Assembly: GCA_951804985.1 (NCBI GenBank) | Contig: OX638136.1 | Location: 1,324,501 to 1,388,500, forward strand | Source of the DNA: Dryomyza anilis | Lineage: Eukaryota > Arthropoda > Insecta > Diptera > Dryomyzidae | Direction: 5' to 3' | DNA: 64,000 bases | Part shown: piece by piece, positions 1 through 9,924 of the stretch | How positions within the stretch are numbered: the stretch's first letter is position 1 | How the letters are laid out: every line of letters begins with the position of its first letter | Program-made: the position numbers and the translations under genes | Notes under the pieces: model-generated | Database searches by the model: none | Told to the model about the DNA's origin: nothing | The model's input: only the letters and a program-made list of their open reading frames with translations

Positions 1-480
1 AGAAATCTATAGTTCGGAAACTATAGAAAAGGGTATGCTTACAAAACTGGTGTCAAAGTAATCTAAGTTCGCAAAAATCGGTGATTTTTTCTTTGCAAGA
101 TTGACTTTCAAGAGCAACGACAAATGTATGTTTACAAAACTGGTGTTAATATAGTGCATAAGGTAACCATATATGCAAACACACAGATGGTCAACGAGAA
201 AAATATTGAAGTTGCTCTGTAACTATGACTTTTTCCAAATAAATTATCAATGTATGTATGTTTGTTTTTAGTTTACCGTTATCGGTACAGTTTTTGTCAA
301 TGAGTATGCTGCAAATGTGCAGATGTTGTCTCATTTCGTTAGTTTTGTGAAATTATATGACACACGCGGACGTACGTTTGACGCTGTGAACATCATTTTT
401 TATTTAAAAGTATACTAACGAATACATTACAAGTAAGTACATTTACTATTATATTGCTATTACTATATATATATATTAAA
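1..480. other. AT-rich non-coding DNA with a short direct repeat
   Basis: I see no gene here. The motif acaaaactggtgt followed by t/c-aa occurs twice (about 44-58 and 137-152), each after a t-a-t-g-t/c-tt context, so it is an imperfect direct repeat about 93 bases apart. A good splice-donor-like sequence, aagtaagtac, lies at about 431-440, just before the ATG at 481. It could be the end of an untranslated first exon of the following pseudogene, but no promoter is recognisable. Confidence 0.4.
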
Positions 481-2450
481 ATGAGTAAGAGAAATTTGAA
501 AAAAATAATAAAAAATAAACAGGAAATGTATGTTAATAAACTAACATATGTAAAGAAAAGAAAAATAGATCATCAGTCGGTAGAAGAGCAGGAAGAAAAT
601 GCAAATGTATCTAATTGTAATGAATTGAATATAAATGTAGCAAATACTATTTTGGATAAACTAGATACGGACGAGGTGCACAATAGTGCCACTTTAAAGA
701 AAAGATTAGAGATTTGTATATTAGACATTTGCCCTCCCGTACATTTTTTGAGGAACTATTACGTGGAGAAAATTTAGACGTACCGATCAACACCGCAACA
801 ATGCTTGGAATTAGAGAAAAGGCAATAATACATTTTGGTATAAAAAAAAACACTTTGAAAAGATTTTTGGTTTATTAATCAAATTCGATAATATAATTAT
901 AGATTTAAATTTTGACGGATTACCATTATTTAAAAGTTCGAAAATTCCGTTATGGTCAATATTGGTTAGATTGGTCAATATAGAAAATATTTCGGTTATC
1001 CCTGTTTGCATCTATTTAGGCAAGGAAAACCCAAAAAGTATTGAACAATATTTAAATAGAATGATCGAAATTCAAAATAATGGATTAGTATTATTGGGTA
1101 AGCCAACAAATGTAAAAATACGTTCATTAACTTGCGATGCACCCGCTAAAAATTTTATTTGTTGCATTCCTGGGCATACATCGCGTCATGGTTGCACAAA
1201 ATGCACCCAGATTGGCAAAAAAATAGATAATACATTAACTTATAGTATAGTATCAGGAGATCTTATTTTTGATGAAGATTTTTAACTAGAAAATACATAA
1301 GCCGTCATTTAAAAATTATTTGGAAAATGAATCTCCTTAGGAAAATTTAAAAGTTCTAATGATAACCGAAGTTCCTCTTGACTCAATATATACTACATAA
1401 ATATGTAGTATATATTAATTAAGGGTAATCACTTTTCATTGCAAGATGCATTGTGTATCATTTGAAAAGTTTCAGACCTGTATTTTGTTGTTTTATTGCT
1501 AAATATTTACCAATACAACAACAAAATATACGGCAGGTTTTTATTCCCATTTTTCTCAAATGTATCATGCTACAAAAACTTCATCAACGCCATTTCAATT
1601 AAAATTGAGGGGTGCGTTTTGGAAAAACAATAAGTCAGAAGAATTAACTTAATGCTAGTGAATACCCTTTCTTATTCCCAAATGATATGTTGGACTATTA
1701 TAGCGTTATATTTTTTATTTATCGATACTAAAAGTGAATCAACTGAATATAAACAATTTGGAGAAATGCTTAAGGAATTAAAAGGTATCCAGCACTTGTT
1801 TCTTTTTTACACAGCAATTTAAAAAACTTGATTACATTACAGACAATTTGCAGAATTCTATAGCTGATGTCAAATCAATAATGATTGCGCAATTCCAACT
1901 ATTAGAAAGTAATATATTCAAATTTACGAAGCATAAGATATTGAAAATTTCTTTTTCAGATAATTTACTCATTCAAAATACCCCTATAATGGAGGCTCTA
2001 GCGCTTTAAAATGTTTTGGTGTCAAAATTAATCCACCAAGAGTCTTCTGATTTGCCTATTGCGACATTTTTTCCCATAAACAATACAGATAATCTTAACG
2101 AAATTAATGACAAAATTGACAAAGATACCCGGAACAATTATGTAAGTTATACTTTAATTTATGCATAAGTATTAAATAAATGATTAATACATTTCTTAAT
2201 AGATTACTGTTATGAAATCAATTTTAATGTATGGATTGAATAAGAATTTAAAATCAATATTAAATTATAATATTGATGGACGCACGAAAATAAGAGAATC
2301 AAAGACTTCAAAATTTTCTACAGTGCTCTTATAGGTATTTAAAAAATATAAACCAAATAATTCATCTTGATATTAAAAATAGTAACTTTTACAGATGCCA
2401 TCAAAATGTTGCCATCTTCTGGCAACTTAGAAAGGCGATACAACTACAAA
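481..2450 (+). pseudogene. Decayed insect transposase-like protein gene with DUF4806-like tail
   Basis: Read across frames, this is one broken gene. A basic N-terminus opens at 481 (MSKRNLKK). After a frame change near 735 the text continues as LLRGENLDVP and then FGIKKNTLKRF. In a third phase it has NFDGLPLFKSS, then CDAPAKNFICCIPGH and CTKC at about 1130-1210. This order (DVP, DGLP, CDxPA, GHxxxxxCxxC) is that of a large family of transposase-like insect proteins. Near 1350 EVPLDS stands where the family has EVPLDYMH, after which the reading fails. The 3' part (2041-2450) resembles DUF4806. Several frameshifts and stops make it a pseudogene. Family assignment rests on motif recall. The left part could be an independent transposon remnant next to an unrelated DUF4806 fragment. 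Confidence 0.6.
2041..2450 (+). pseudogene. DUF4806-like terminal exons with recognisable introns
   Basis: Reading from 2041 gives LPIATFFPINNTDNLNEIN, the usual opening of DUF4806 (a hydrophobic 'LP' start, then an 'LNEIN' helix). An apparent intron begins at gtaagt (about 2142) and ends before 2203. The next exon reads ITVMKSIL and then NYNIDGRTK, the conserved YN-x-DG segment. It runs into TAG at about 2333, directly before a gtattt donor. After an acag acceptor near 2394 the text resumes as DAIKMLPS, as expected for the end of the domain. Conserved exon edges with a one-base frame error fit recent decay of a once spliced gene. DUF4806 is common at the end of transposon-derived insect proteins; its function is unknown. 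Confidence 0.5.
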
Positions 2451-2735
2451 AAATAACGCCATTTCAAACAAATTTCCATACAACGAAAGAAAAACAATAA
2501 TACTTCAAATGAAGGTACTTCATAATCTTTCTTTTATTTTAAAACTGAATTAAATTTAACTTTTATATTTTATTTAGAACTTAGAAAGGCGATCCAACTG
2601 CAAAAAAACGCCATATCAAACAAATTTCCATACAACGAAAGGAAAACAATAATATTTCAAATGAAGATACTTCATAATCTTTTTTTTTATTTTAAAATTG
2701 AATTAAATTTAACTTTTATATTTTATTTATTTTTT
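2424..2735. repeat. Two-copy tandem duplication, unit about 155 bp
   Basis: The stretch starting aacttagaaaggcgat at 2424 is repeated starting at 2578, with the same following text (caaatttccatacaacg, then cttcataatctttctttt-like runs and attaaatttaactttta). The copies differ by scattered substitutions and one- or two-base indels. The duplication lies directly behind the DUF4806-like exon and includes its last codons, so it probably arose from the gene's 3' end. Confidence 0.85.
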
Positions 2736-2856
2736 AATTTTATATTAATTTCTTTTTTTTAATTAATTTCTTCATTAATTCTAAAATTTTGTAATTATTC
2801 CTAATGAATTTAATTGAAATGAAAAATGTAACTTTCTAATTATAAAATATTTTTAT

Positions 2857-3195
2857 TAGTTCATCAGCGATTGGTTCGTGTACTAGTTCTGCTAGAAGTG
2901 GTTCAAGAACTAGTGAACAAGAACTAAATGTTACAAAGTTAATAATTTGGTCCAATTAGACAAATTATTATTCTAGTTCTAAAGAACTATCGAAGTGGTT
3001 AACGTAAAGCAACTAGTTCAAAGACTACCGTAAAGGTAGTGCATAAAGGGATAAAGGGTGGCACCTCTATGACAACTACATTGCGAATTCGCCAGTTGCT
3101 TCCATTAAAAGTAGATCAAGCTGGAACTAGAAATGGTTCCATTAGAACTACCTACCTCGTTAGTTCGGAACTAGTCAAAATCCCTGCAGGGATGT
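2857..3195. repeat. Repeat rich in CTAGTTC / GAACTAG motifs
   Basis: About 340 bases contain at least six copies of ctagttc or its complement gaactag (near 2883, 2911, 2974, 3012, 3123 and 3171), several within longer palindromic aactagtt contexts. The right edge is a palindrome, ccctgcaggg, near 3182. The density suggests the end of a transposable element or clustered protein-binding sites. There is no convincing reading frame: the frame at 3039-3332 crosses the repeat and carries no motif. Confidence 0.45.
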
Positions 3196-3329
3196 ATCTT
3201 CACTTTTTGTTCTTTATTTTCTTGATTACTTATACTCTCTATTTCACTTTTTGTAGTGTTATACTACAAACTTCTGCAACTTCCGACCTAACTATATTAC
3301 CTGTAGCTGATTCAATATTTTCTTCCGCA

Positions 3330-3890
3330 TAACAATTAGTTATTGTATGCCCTTTTCACCTAACAATGCATCTAATGTGTCTGACTTGCTACCAAACATT
3401 ATAATTTTTATTGTGGGATCCCGAACTCCAACTTTGAAAGAACTGAATCCAACAACTCTAATCTGAACACGTCATCAATACCTATGTTTTTCTGTACTTT
3501 TTACTAGCGATCTCCAATGCCATGAATTGTAATCCATATGTATAACCGTCTGGCAAATGCCCTCAACTTTTCTCCACTATTTTGATACGTTTGTCTAATC
3601 TCTTGTAGTACTGAATCTAAGGAAACTACTTCTAAGTATTTATTTTTTAGCAAATAGTATAAATCTTATTTTTTCGAATTTATTGACCTTACTAAGTCAA
3701 AAGCATCCCCATTCAATCGAAACCTAAAGCATTTAATAAATACATTATTTTCTGATTCTTGAATTCCTATCTTCGCAGTTTTACAACCTTCAATAAATCT
3801 GTAAAGTTCTGTTTTTAATAATGGTGAATCCATTCCAGAAAAGCAGGGAACCAAATAACGTACGAGTTTCAATATATTTTCCGTATCCAT
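3330..3890 (-). pseudogene. Truncated Gypsy-type Gag remnant
   Basis: A minus-strand frame opens at 3890 with MDTENILKLVRYLVPCFSG, continues through FIEGCKTAKIG and FRFRLNGDAF, stops at 3666, and resumes in the same frame (LDSVLQEIRQTYQ, then LRAFARRLY) to about 3490. The arrangement 'P-x-FSG ... FIxGC ... A ... LxxIxxTYQ ... FAxRL' is that of the capsid part of insect Gypsy-group Gag. Usual Gags are several hundred residues. Here only the front half remains and no zinc knuckle or pol follows. With the PBS and LTR at 4834-5352 it forms the 5' end of one minus-strand element whose rest is lost. The in-frame stop and later stops rule out function. Confidence 0.5.
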
Positions 3891-4833
3891 TTTGATTGTC
3901 GACAGTGTAATTTACTATTTCTTAATTTGTGTTCCGGTATATTTAACCTTTGTTTACTTTTATTTATGACATATCTTTTGTTAAAATTTAAATTATTACA
4001 TTTTGTAAATAATGAATGTTACATATTTTATTTTAAATATTTTATATTGTATTTATGATTTTATAGTTTATAAATTATTTTGTAAATTATAATTCCATAA
4101 ATTTTGTTTTTTTTATTATTATTAATATTAGGAATTTTAAAGAGGGTGTATTGATATTTCGTAAACCTGACCTGACATAACATGAGAGGGTGTGTATATA
4201 CGTTGGACTATACGTCAAAATTAATGTAAACGCTGTTATTATTTAATTATTTTAATAGTACAATATAAATGTCAAATGTAAATTTAATATTTAGAATATT
4301 ACAAAATAATGATATTTCTTGAATATTTCCAAAGGTTATTTCTGAAAATATATTGATTCTTGGATCGCATTTTATTTTCCATTCAATATATAAATTAATT
4401 AATTCTCTTTGTCAACAGCTATCAGTGCTGCGAAAAACTGATACGTTTTGAATATAAATATTTGTTTTATTTTATAGTGTTATCGGTTTATATTTAATGA
4501 AAATTATAATTTGCATACTAATAGTATGAATTATTTTATTATACACTGGAGGGACTGGAGTTCGGATTCGCAGTGTGTATTTTCTATTATATATTTAATT
4601 TTTATATTTTTAAATTATTTAGAATGTTTAAATTTTTTATTTATAACTTTACAAAACTCTCCCTATCTCTATAAAAAAAAACATAAATATATAATTAAAT
4701 CTAGTTTTCAAAGCTCCCTTTTTTTAAATTAAAAAACAAATAATTAAAAATTTAACCACTTACCATTTTGGTTACTTTTCGTTCTCCTTCCTTCGTCCTT
4801 CTTTCCATTCTCGGACCTTGAGAGGTTGGTACC
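3891..4833 (-). other. Probable leader of the truncated minus-strand LTR element
   Basis: This AT-rich stretch between the gag remnant and the PBS has no credible gene. On the minus strand a donor-like atg|gtaagt lies at 4758-4766, soon after the PBS, as in some Gypsy leaders. A short duplicated motif (agagggtgta / agagggtgtg) at about 4141 and 4186 hints at a small separate insertion. The frame at 4511-4732 is a low-complexity open stretch without motifs. Confidence 0.35.
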
Positions 4834-4851
4834 GACGTACCGGCTGCGCCA
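4834..4851 (-). promoter_or_regulatory. Primer-binding site of the truncated minus-strand element
   Basis: On the minus strand the sequence TGGCGCAGCCGGTACG begins two bases after the LTR end. It resembles the TGGCGCAG-type tRNA primer sites of several Drosophila Gypsy-group elements. The position directly behind the LTR and the gag remnant further downstream on the same strand support the call. Confidence 0.55.
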
Positions 4852-4853
4852 AA

Positions 4854-5352
4854 TGTTGTATATTTTAGAGTTAAATATTTTAGAGTTTTTTTTTATTGAG
4901 AAACACTTTATTACGTCCACTTGAGGTTGAATAAACTACTCTCTTTTAAATTGCAACGAGATTTCTTAACAATACCTTCGTTGCAAGCTTTTCTTAAATT
5001 CTATTTTCATTATGTTCTAGTGAGTTTTCACTTTCACTTAACAGAAAGTCCATTTTGCAGTTTTTGGCTGACACCAATTGCGAAATATGAGAATTGTTGG
5101 CAAACGCTGCTCTGCTTATTTTAACATAGCCCCCTAATCATGCAATGATAAATTATATTGCAAGCCTCTGTTAACCGTGAAAGCTAACTTGAAAGAGATC
5201 TGGTCTATTTAAAGCTTAAGCGCTTCGCCAAATTATCGCAAGTTCTATTACCTGTGAAAGCTAACTTGAAAGAGGTGTGGTCTAAGCAAAGCTTTAGCGC
5301 TTTGCCAACGGGAAGCGTTGGGACAATGCAATAAACATGTTGCTGTACAACA
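4854..5352 (-). repeat. LTR (5' LTR of truncated minus-strand Gypsy element)
   Basis: The block starts TGTTGTA at 4854 and ends TACAACA at 5352, giving 7-base terminal inverted repeats. A second TACAACA at 5357-5363 is an alternative end. The PBS lies outside the left end, so in the minus orientation this is the 5' LTR. It contains an internal tandem duplication: gaaagctaacttgaaagag occurs at about 5179 and 5254, each followed by a tctggtct/tgtggtct and aagctt-type segment. Open frames inside (4921-5124, 5205-5396) carry no protein motif. Confidence 0.55.
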
Positions 5353-5584
5353 TGAGTACAACATGATGCGCTCAACATATGTACAGCAACGTCCAAAACT
5401 GAATGAATAGTGAAAAACCATAAAGAAAAGTAAAAATGTGTGAACTAATTCACAACAACATATGAATTTAACTAACGTTTAATTAAAGCGAAATTAAACT
5501 CTTATTTAAGTTTATAGCTTTGTTCATCTTGAACTAATTATGCTCACAAATTATGCATATTAAATTTGCAACTAAAAAGAATTT

Positions 5585-6350
5585 AAACGAGTTGGGAAAG
5601 TTAGGTCACATGGGTAAGTTCGGTCACATGGGGCGGATTTTTATAGTCGGTCGGGCCCGACTATGGAATACCCTACACCTTTGGTGGGAATGCTTACCCT
5701 CAGAAAATTATTCATATATCAGAAATTTACGTCTTATATCCCCATAAATTAAAAATTTATATAAAGTATAAAAAACTTAAAAAAAAATTGAAAAATATAA
5801 TTGGGCGGACCACGCCTATATTTAAAATTTTGAAAGGTTAATATTTCATAGATTTGATTTTAATAATTTACGGATCAATTTTCGACTATGAAAACCCGGG
5901 AAATAATGAAAAAAAAATGTGGGCGGATCACGCCCATTTTTGGACCACATATTTTTAGGTGAATTCTAACAATACGTTTTAAATTTTATAACTATACCTT
6001 GAATACTTTTCGAGTTATTAGTTCCGAAAGAGTTATATAAAAGTGACTTGTATGGGAGGTGGGCGTGTCCGTTGACCGATTTGGCTCATTTTCAAACTCA
6101 GTTCCTACTTTTGGCTAAAATATATTGAGACGAAATTTCATCGCATTCTGATCAGTATTTCTCAAGTTATTCTGTATTCGGACAGCAAGACGTACAGACA
6201 GACAGACGGACATGGCTAAACGGACTCGGGTAGTGATGCTGATCAAGAATATATATACTTTTCCATACCGGACACGCCTCCTAAGGGGCGTTACAATATA
6301 TGCACAAAGTTAATATACCCTGTACCTCATAGGTGTAGGGTATAAAAATT
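5585..6350 (-). repeat. Dispersed dipteran repeat, copy 1
   Basis: Read on the minus strand it starts ttttataccctacacct near 6345, contains tatatatattcttgatcagc and gtccgtctgtctgtctgt, and ends with agtcgggcccgaccgacta and then cacatg...cctaactttcccaact near 5590. The same ordered modules occur in plus orientation at 8513 and 19448. The ends carry an imperfect inverted repeat built on taccctacacc. No protein is encoded, so it is probably a non-autonomous repeat family. Relatives of this 'taccctacac ... gtccgtctgtctg' sequence are common between genes in higher flies. Confidence 0.75.
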
Positions 6351-7437
6351 AAATTACAATATTATTTTGAAAAAAAAAATCATTGTGAGACTTACGTTGA
6401 TTAATTATTTGAGATGTTTAGAAAATTTGACAAAAATGTCTCGAAAACATTGCAATAATCTTGCAATTTAAACTTCAGATGTAATTTCATGTGAAAAACT
6501 AGAAAATTAATTAAAAATAAATTTAGCACTTTAAAAATTGAAATTTTAAGTTAAATTAATTTTATAATATATGTAAAAAAAATATGATTTAAGATAATTA
6601 TACCTTACTGCTCGGCGACTGTATCAGCAAAAATCAGGTTAAATTCGATTTTTCTCTACGTGACCAAATATTCCTGCATGAATACAGAAAATTGCAGTTA
6701 TTATTTTCCGGTGGGAAAGAAATGTACGTAAAATTTTGAACATAAGGAAATAATACTTGTGATTTTAATTACAGCGACTGTGAAATTTTTTTAATATTGT
6801 TTATTTGTATTGAATAAAAATATATATACATGCATACAAATTAATTATGGCTACAAGCGATGGTAAATGTGTAAAAGTGCACTTACCGTGCAAGCCGCGA
6901 AGCCCGTACACATTTCCATCGTAGGGGGTTGTAGTTGAAGTCGTCGAAACTGTTATTATGATGTCTGGAAGTTCTGCATTATCTTCAACAATTCTGCATA
7001 ATGTTCCTGCATGTATTTTGATTAATATTTAATATTGAGAACTATTGAATTATACTTAACTTAAAACTGTATTTCTAGCCTGGCTTGCCTGGTATCAACT
7101 CTCAATCGCATGTTCGAACCTTGCAGATATTTCCATCGTTAGCGATGAGGAAGTTGAAGGTACAGTCGTACCTGGAACATTGCCGCGGCAGAAACTTCCT
7201 GCATGTATTTTAATTAATATTTAATATTAAAAACTATTATACGCTAATACAACTAGTGTATCACAGTTAGGGAATATAATGTAGACCTGTTTTCATAATC
7301 CAGGGATTTCAGGATTGAACACTTTTCAATCCCGGGATTAGTTCAAAATACAAGTATTTTTGAAATATATTTGTTTTACTCCATACTCAAACCATAATTT
7401 GACTTTTTTTTAGTTATTTTTAAAGCATTTAAGAAAT
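6351..7437. other. AT-rich spacer with foldback and direct repeats; no gene
   Basis: No coding sequence is supported. Besides the foldback at 6851-6934, the module ttcctgcatgtatttt plus attaatatttaatatt occurs at about 7003-7035 and again at 7197-7230, bracketing a GC-richer 110-base patch that begins right after a ctag. That patch is open in one frame for about 40 codons but matches no family I know. Confidence 0.4.
6851..6934. repeat. Imperfect foldback (inverted repeat)
   Basis: The left arm reads ctacaagcgatggtaaatgt and then gta at 6851-6873. The right arm (6906-6934) is its complement: gtacacatttccatcg, seven unpaired bases, then ttgtag. About 22 base pairs can form around a 32-base, GC-richer loop. 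It may be the remnant of a small foldback element. Confidence 0.55.
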
Positions 7438-7631
7438 AATAGCTGTGCTCCCGTGACAGTTAAACCAGATCTATTTCACTGGAACGCCAACGGTTATATT
7501 TTGAGAAAACTTGACAGCATTCCATTGAACTGGATAGAACCAGCATTTGATCTAGTTCTAATTCTTTCTTGATGTTTTGTATAGAAAATGGAGCTTTGGC
7601 TCTAGATCACATTCCACGGGAACACAGTTAA
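7438..7631. mobile_element. MITE-like element with terminal inverted repeats
   Basis: The left end agctgtgctcccgtg (7441-7455) is matched inverted by cacgggaacacagtt at 7616-7630, with two mismatches over 15 bases. The roughly 190-base body is GC-richer than its surroundings, has no reading frame and contains ctagttctaattc and ctggaacgcc. The size and paired ends fit a miniature inverted-repeat element. A target duplication is not clear. Confidence 0.5.
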
Positions 7632-8512
7632 TGATTAACAGTAACTTGGTTTAAAGATAATAGATATTGTGTAAACTGTCCATAAAAATAACTAAACTTA
7701 TGGTAGTTTTCTATATTTTTAAATTTGCTATTTTAACCATTTTTCCTCGAAAAACAAAATAAATTACATTATTAGATTTCTTCTCAAAAATTTACGAAAA
7801 AGAAACAATTAGTACTCAATAAAAATTAATAATAATTTTGTTGCATTATGTTTATAAAAAAACAGAACATGAATTAGGTAAAGGGACCGAATTTTTAAAA
7901 GTACAACCGATCAAAATGTATGTAATTTATGTTGTGAGTTTGACTAAACAAAAAAAATGTACATCATATTGATGAATTCCGTTCTTCAAACCATGATTCA
8001 TTGTATTGAAGAACCAATTATAATATTACTGACTAACGATATTATTGTTATGAATTCTATCGTAAATATGAAGAACACTTGGTAACTTTCGAAAAAGTTT
8101 TCTTCAATATGATGAACTGTATGTAAGGAATACGTTTCATCATATTAATAAACCAAAATATAAAATACAACATATATGTTCATCATATTGAAGAACGCTG
8201 TTCATTAAACCAAATTTCTATCTAAATATTTTTTTTCGTTCATTTTTTACTGTACTTCTTAGTTCTAAAGTAGTTTTTGTGTCTTATTTCTTATATAATG
8301 CATGCTCGACATGCATAAATTAGTAAAATAATTTATAATATATTTATTATAATTACAACTTTTTATTAATAAAAAATTATATTTATAAAAAATATATTTT
8401 TGAAAAAAATGTTTTTTTTCGAAATTTTTTTTTTCGAATAAACAATTTTTTTTTCGATTTTGTCAATTTTTTATCGGAAATTTTGTTTGTCCGAAAATTT
8501 TTTCGGATAATT
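7632..8512. other. AT-rich spacer with recurring catcatattga motifs
   Basis: No gene is supported. The motif catcatattgaagaa or close variants occurs near 7964, 8103 (reverse), 8136 and 8182. The 63 bases from 8013, containing gactaacgatattattg and atctatcgtaaatatgaa-like text, recur at 12624-12686, right of the SAP element. The spacer ends in runs of A and T (8340-8510) just before the second dispersed repeat. Confidence 0.5.
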
Positions 8513-9165
8513 TTTATACCCTACACTAAGAGTGAAAGGGTATATTCAGTTTGGTACGCCGTTTGTAACACCCAGAAGGAAGCATCTCCGGTATGGAAAA
8601 GTATATATATTCTTGATCAGCATGACCTCCTAAGTCGATTTAGCGATGTCCGTCTGTCTGTCTGTTGAAATCCCTACTACTTTTAAAATTGAAGAGCTAG
8701 ATAAATAAAACTTATAACTTAGATTACTAATATACCTACGCTGTATGTGCGAAAAATCGGTCCATTGTGACCTATGATCCGACCACTTATGTTCAAATAC
8801 CTCATATAAAATGTACATATAAAGATCAATTTTTATGTATACGTGCTTAGGTAAACTTTTTTGGTCAAATATATATTGATATCATGCTCAAATACATGAT
8901 AATAATGTTTTCCGGCGAAAAGACTTGTGGTTCACAAAAAAAAAATCGAAATTCGTTCACCTACCCATTTGTAAATATGGGTATCAAATGAATGAAAATT
9001 CTTCAGCGATTAAAATTTTGAGGTTTTTTTCAGGATTCGTGTAACCACACATATGTGTAGGGTATTTATAGTCGGCTTAGACCGACTATAATTTTGATAA
9101 TCCTAACATAATTACACCTACTTTAAAATTTCCCATGTGATCTAACCTTCCCAACTGGTTTAATG
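8513..9165 (+). repeat. Dispersed dipteran repeat, copy 2
   Basis: It begins ttataccctacactaagag, has gtatatatattcttgatcag and gtccgtctgtctgtctgttg, and ends with agtcggcttagaccgacta and cttcccaactggttt. This is the same order as the copy at 19448 (very similar) and the reverse complement of the copy at 5585. A palindrome around the 'agtcgg ... ccgact' motif marks its right third. No coding capacity is seen. Confidence 0.75.
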
Positions 9166-9256
9166 TTATTTTTTAAATAAACTTTTTGCAACACTTTATT
9201 TTCGAATTATTTTATAATTTTTTTTTTGAAAAAATATTATGAACAAATCATAATAT

Positions 9257-9774
9257 TGTTACGAATATTCAGTCTACGGAAAACTGTTCTACGAGTTCGT
9301 ATCGTATAAAAACACTCTTATGTTTGGTTTAAATTATAACAATTAACTTTATTAATTCACTTTAATAAACAACTTTACTAATAACAAATTCTAACAACTG
9401 CTGCATGTCCTCAATTTAACTTGACAATTATCACACGAGATGCCCTCGACCACTTTACAATCACTACTCAAGTCAAGTTCCTCAGATGCGGCTCCCTTAT
9501 ATACTGCATGCCTCAGTTCGACGCGTTTCGACAAGCTTCGACTTGTTTCGAGAACCTTCTACTCGTTTCGTGAATGACGCATGCTATTGGCATCTCTTTC
9601 GCACTCATGTGTTTTAAAGTGTAGATCTTCGCTCTCTTTCTCGCACATTGCTTAGTACACTGAATGATCTTCCCTCTCTTTCTAACACATTGCTTAGTGC
9701 GCTGAATTGTCTTGCGTCTCATTTATTATTGTTGATTGCTTGCACAGTGGGGCAAATTACATCTTTTCGTAACA
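9257..9774 (-). repeat. 3' LTR of the minus-strand SAP element
   Basis: It starts TGTTACGAATATTCAG and ends TTTTCGTAACA. It matches the partner LTR at 12080-12612 except for scattered differences and the absence of about 17 bases around 9303 (cgctggattgtttacaa in the partner). On the minus strand it holds a 69-codon basic open frame (9722-9513), also present in the plus-strand family member. The two near-tandem blocks around ctcgcacattgcttagt and ctaacacattgcttagt explain the repetitive Lys/Arg text of that frame. Confidence 0.9.
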
Positions 9775-9924
9775 CTACCTAAATCTGTTTGTCCCGAACA
9801 GATTTTAACCCTCTCTCTCTATATTCGGCACCAACTTTTCTAAATGTATTACTTTCATTTTTCGTCTGACGCCTGTATTATTCTGAATCCGGTACACAAT
9901 GTCATTTATCCTTTTAATTATCCT

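Noticed and set aside
5205..5396. 63-codon minus-strand frame with Cys/His residues in the truncated element's LTR
   Set aside because: It derives from the internal LTR duplication and repeated 'tacaaca' words; the spacing does not fit a zinc finger.
7083..7210. Open stretch after a ctag acceptor-like site, considered as an isolated exon
   Set aside because: About 40 codons are open in more than one frame, there is no family match and no donor; chance in a GC-richer patch is enough.
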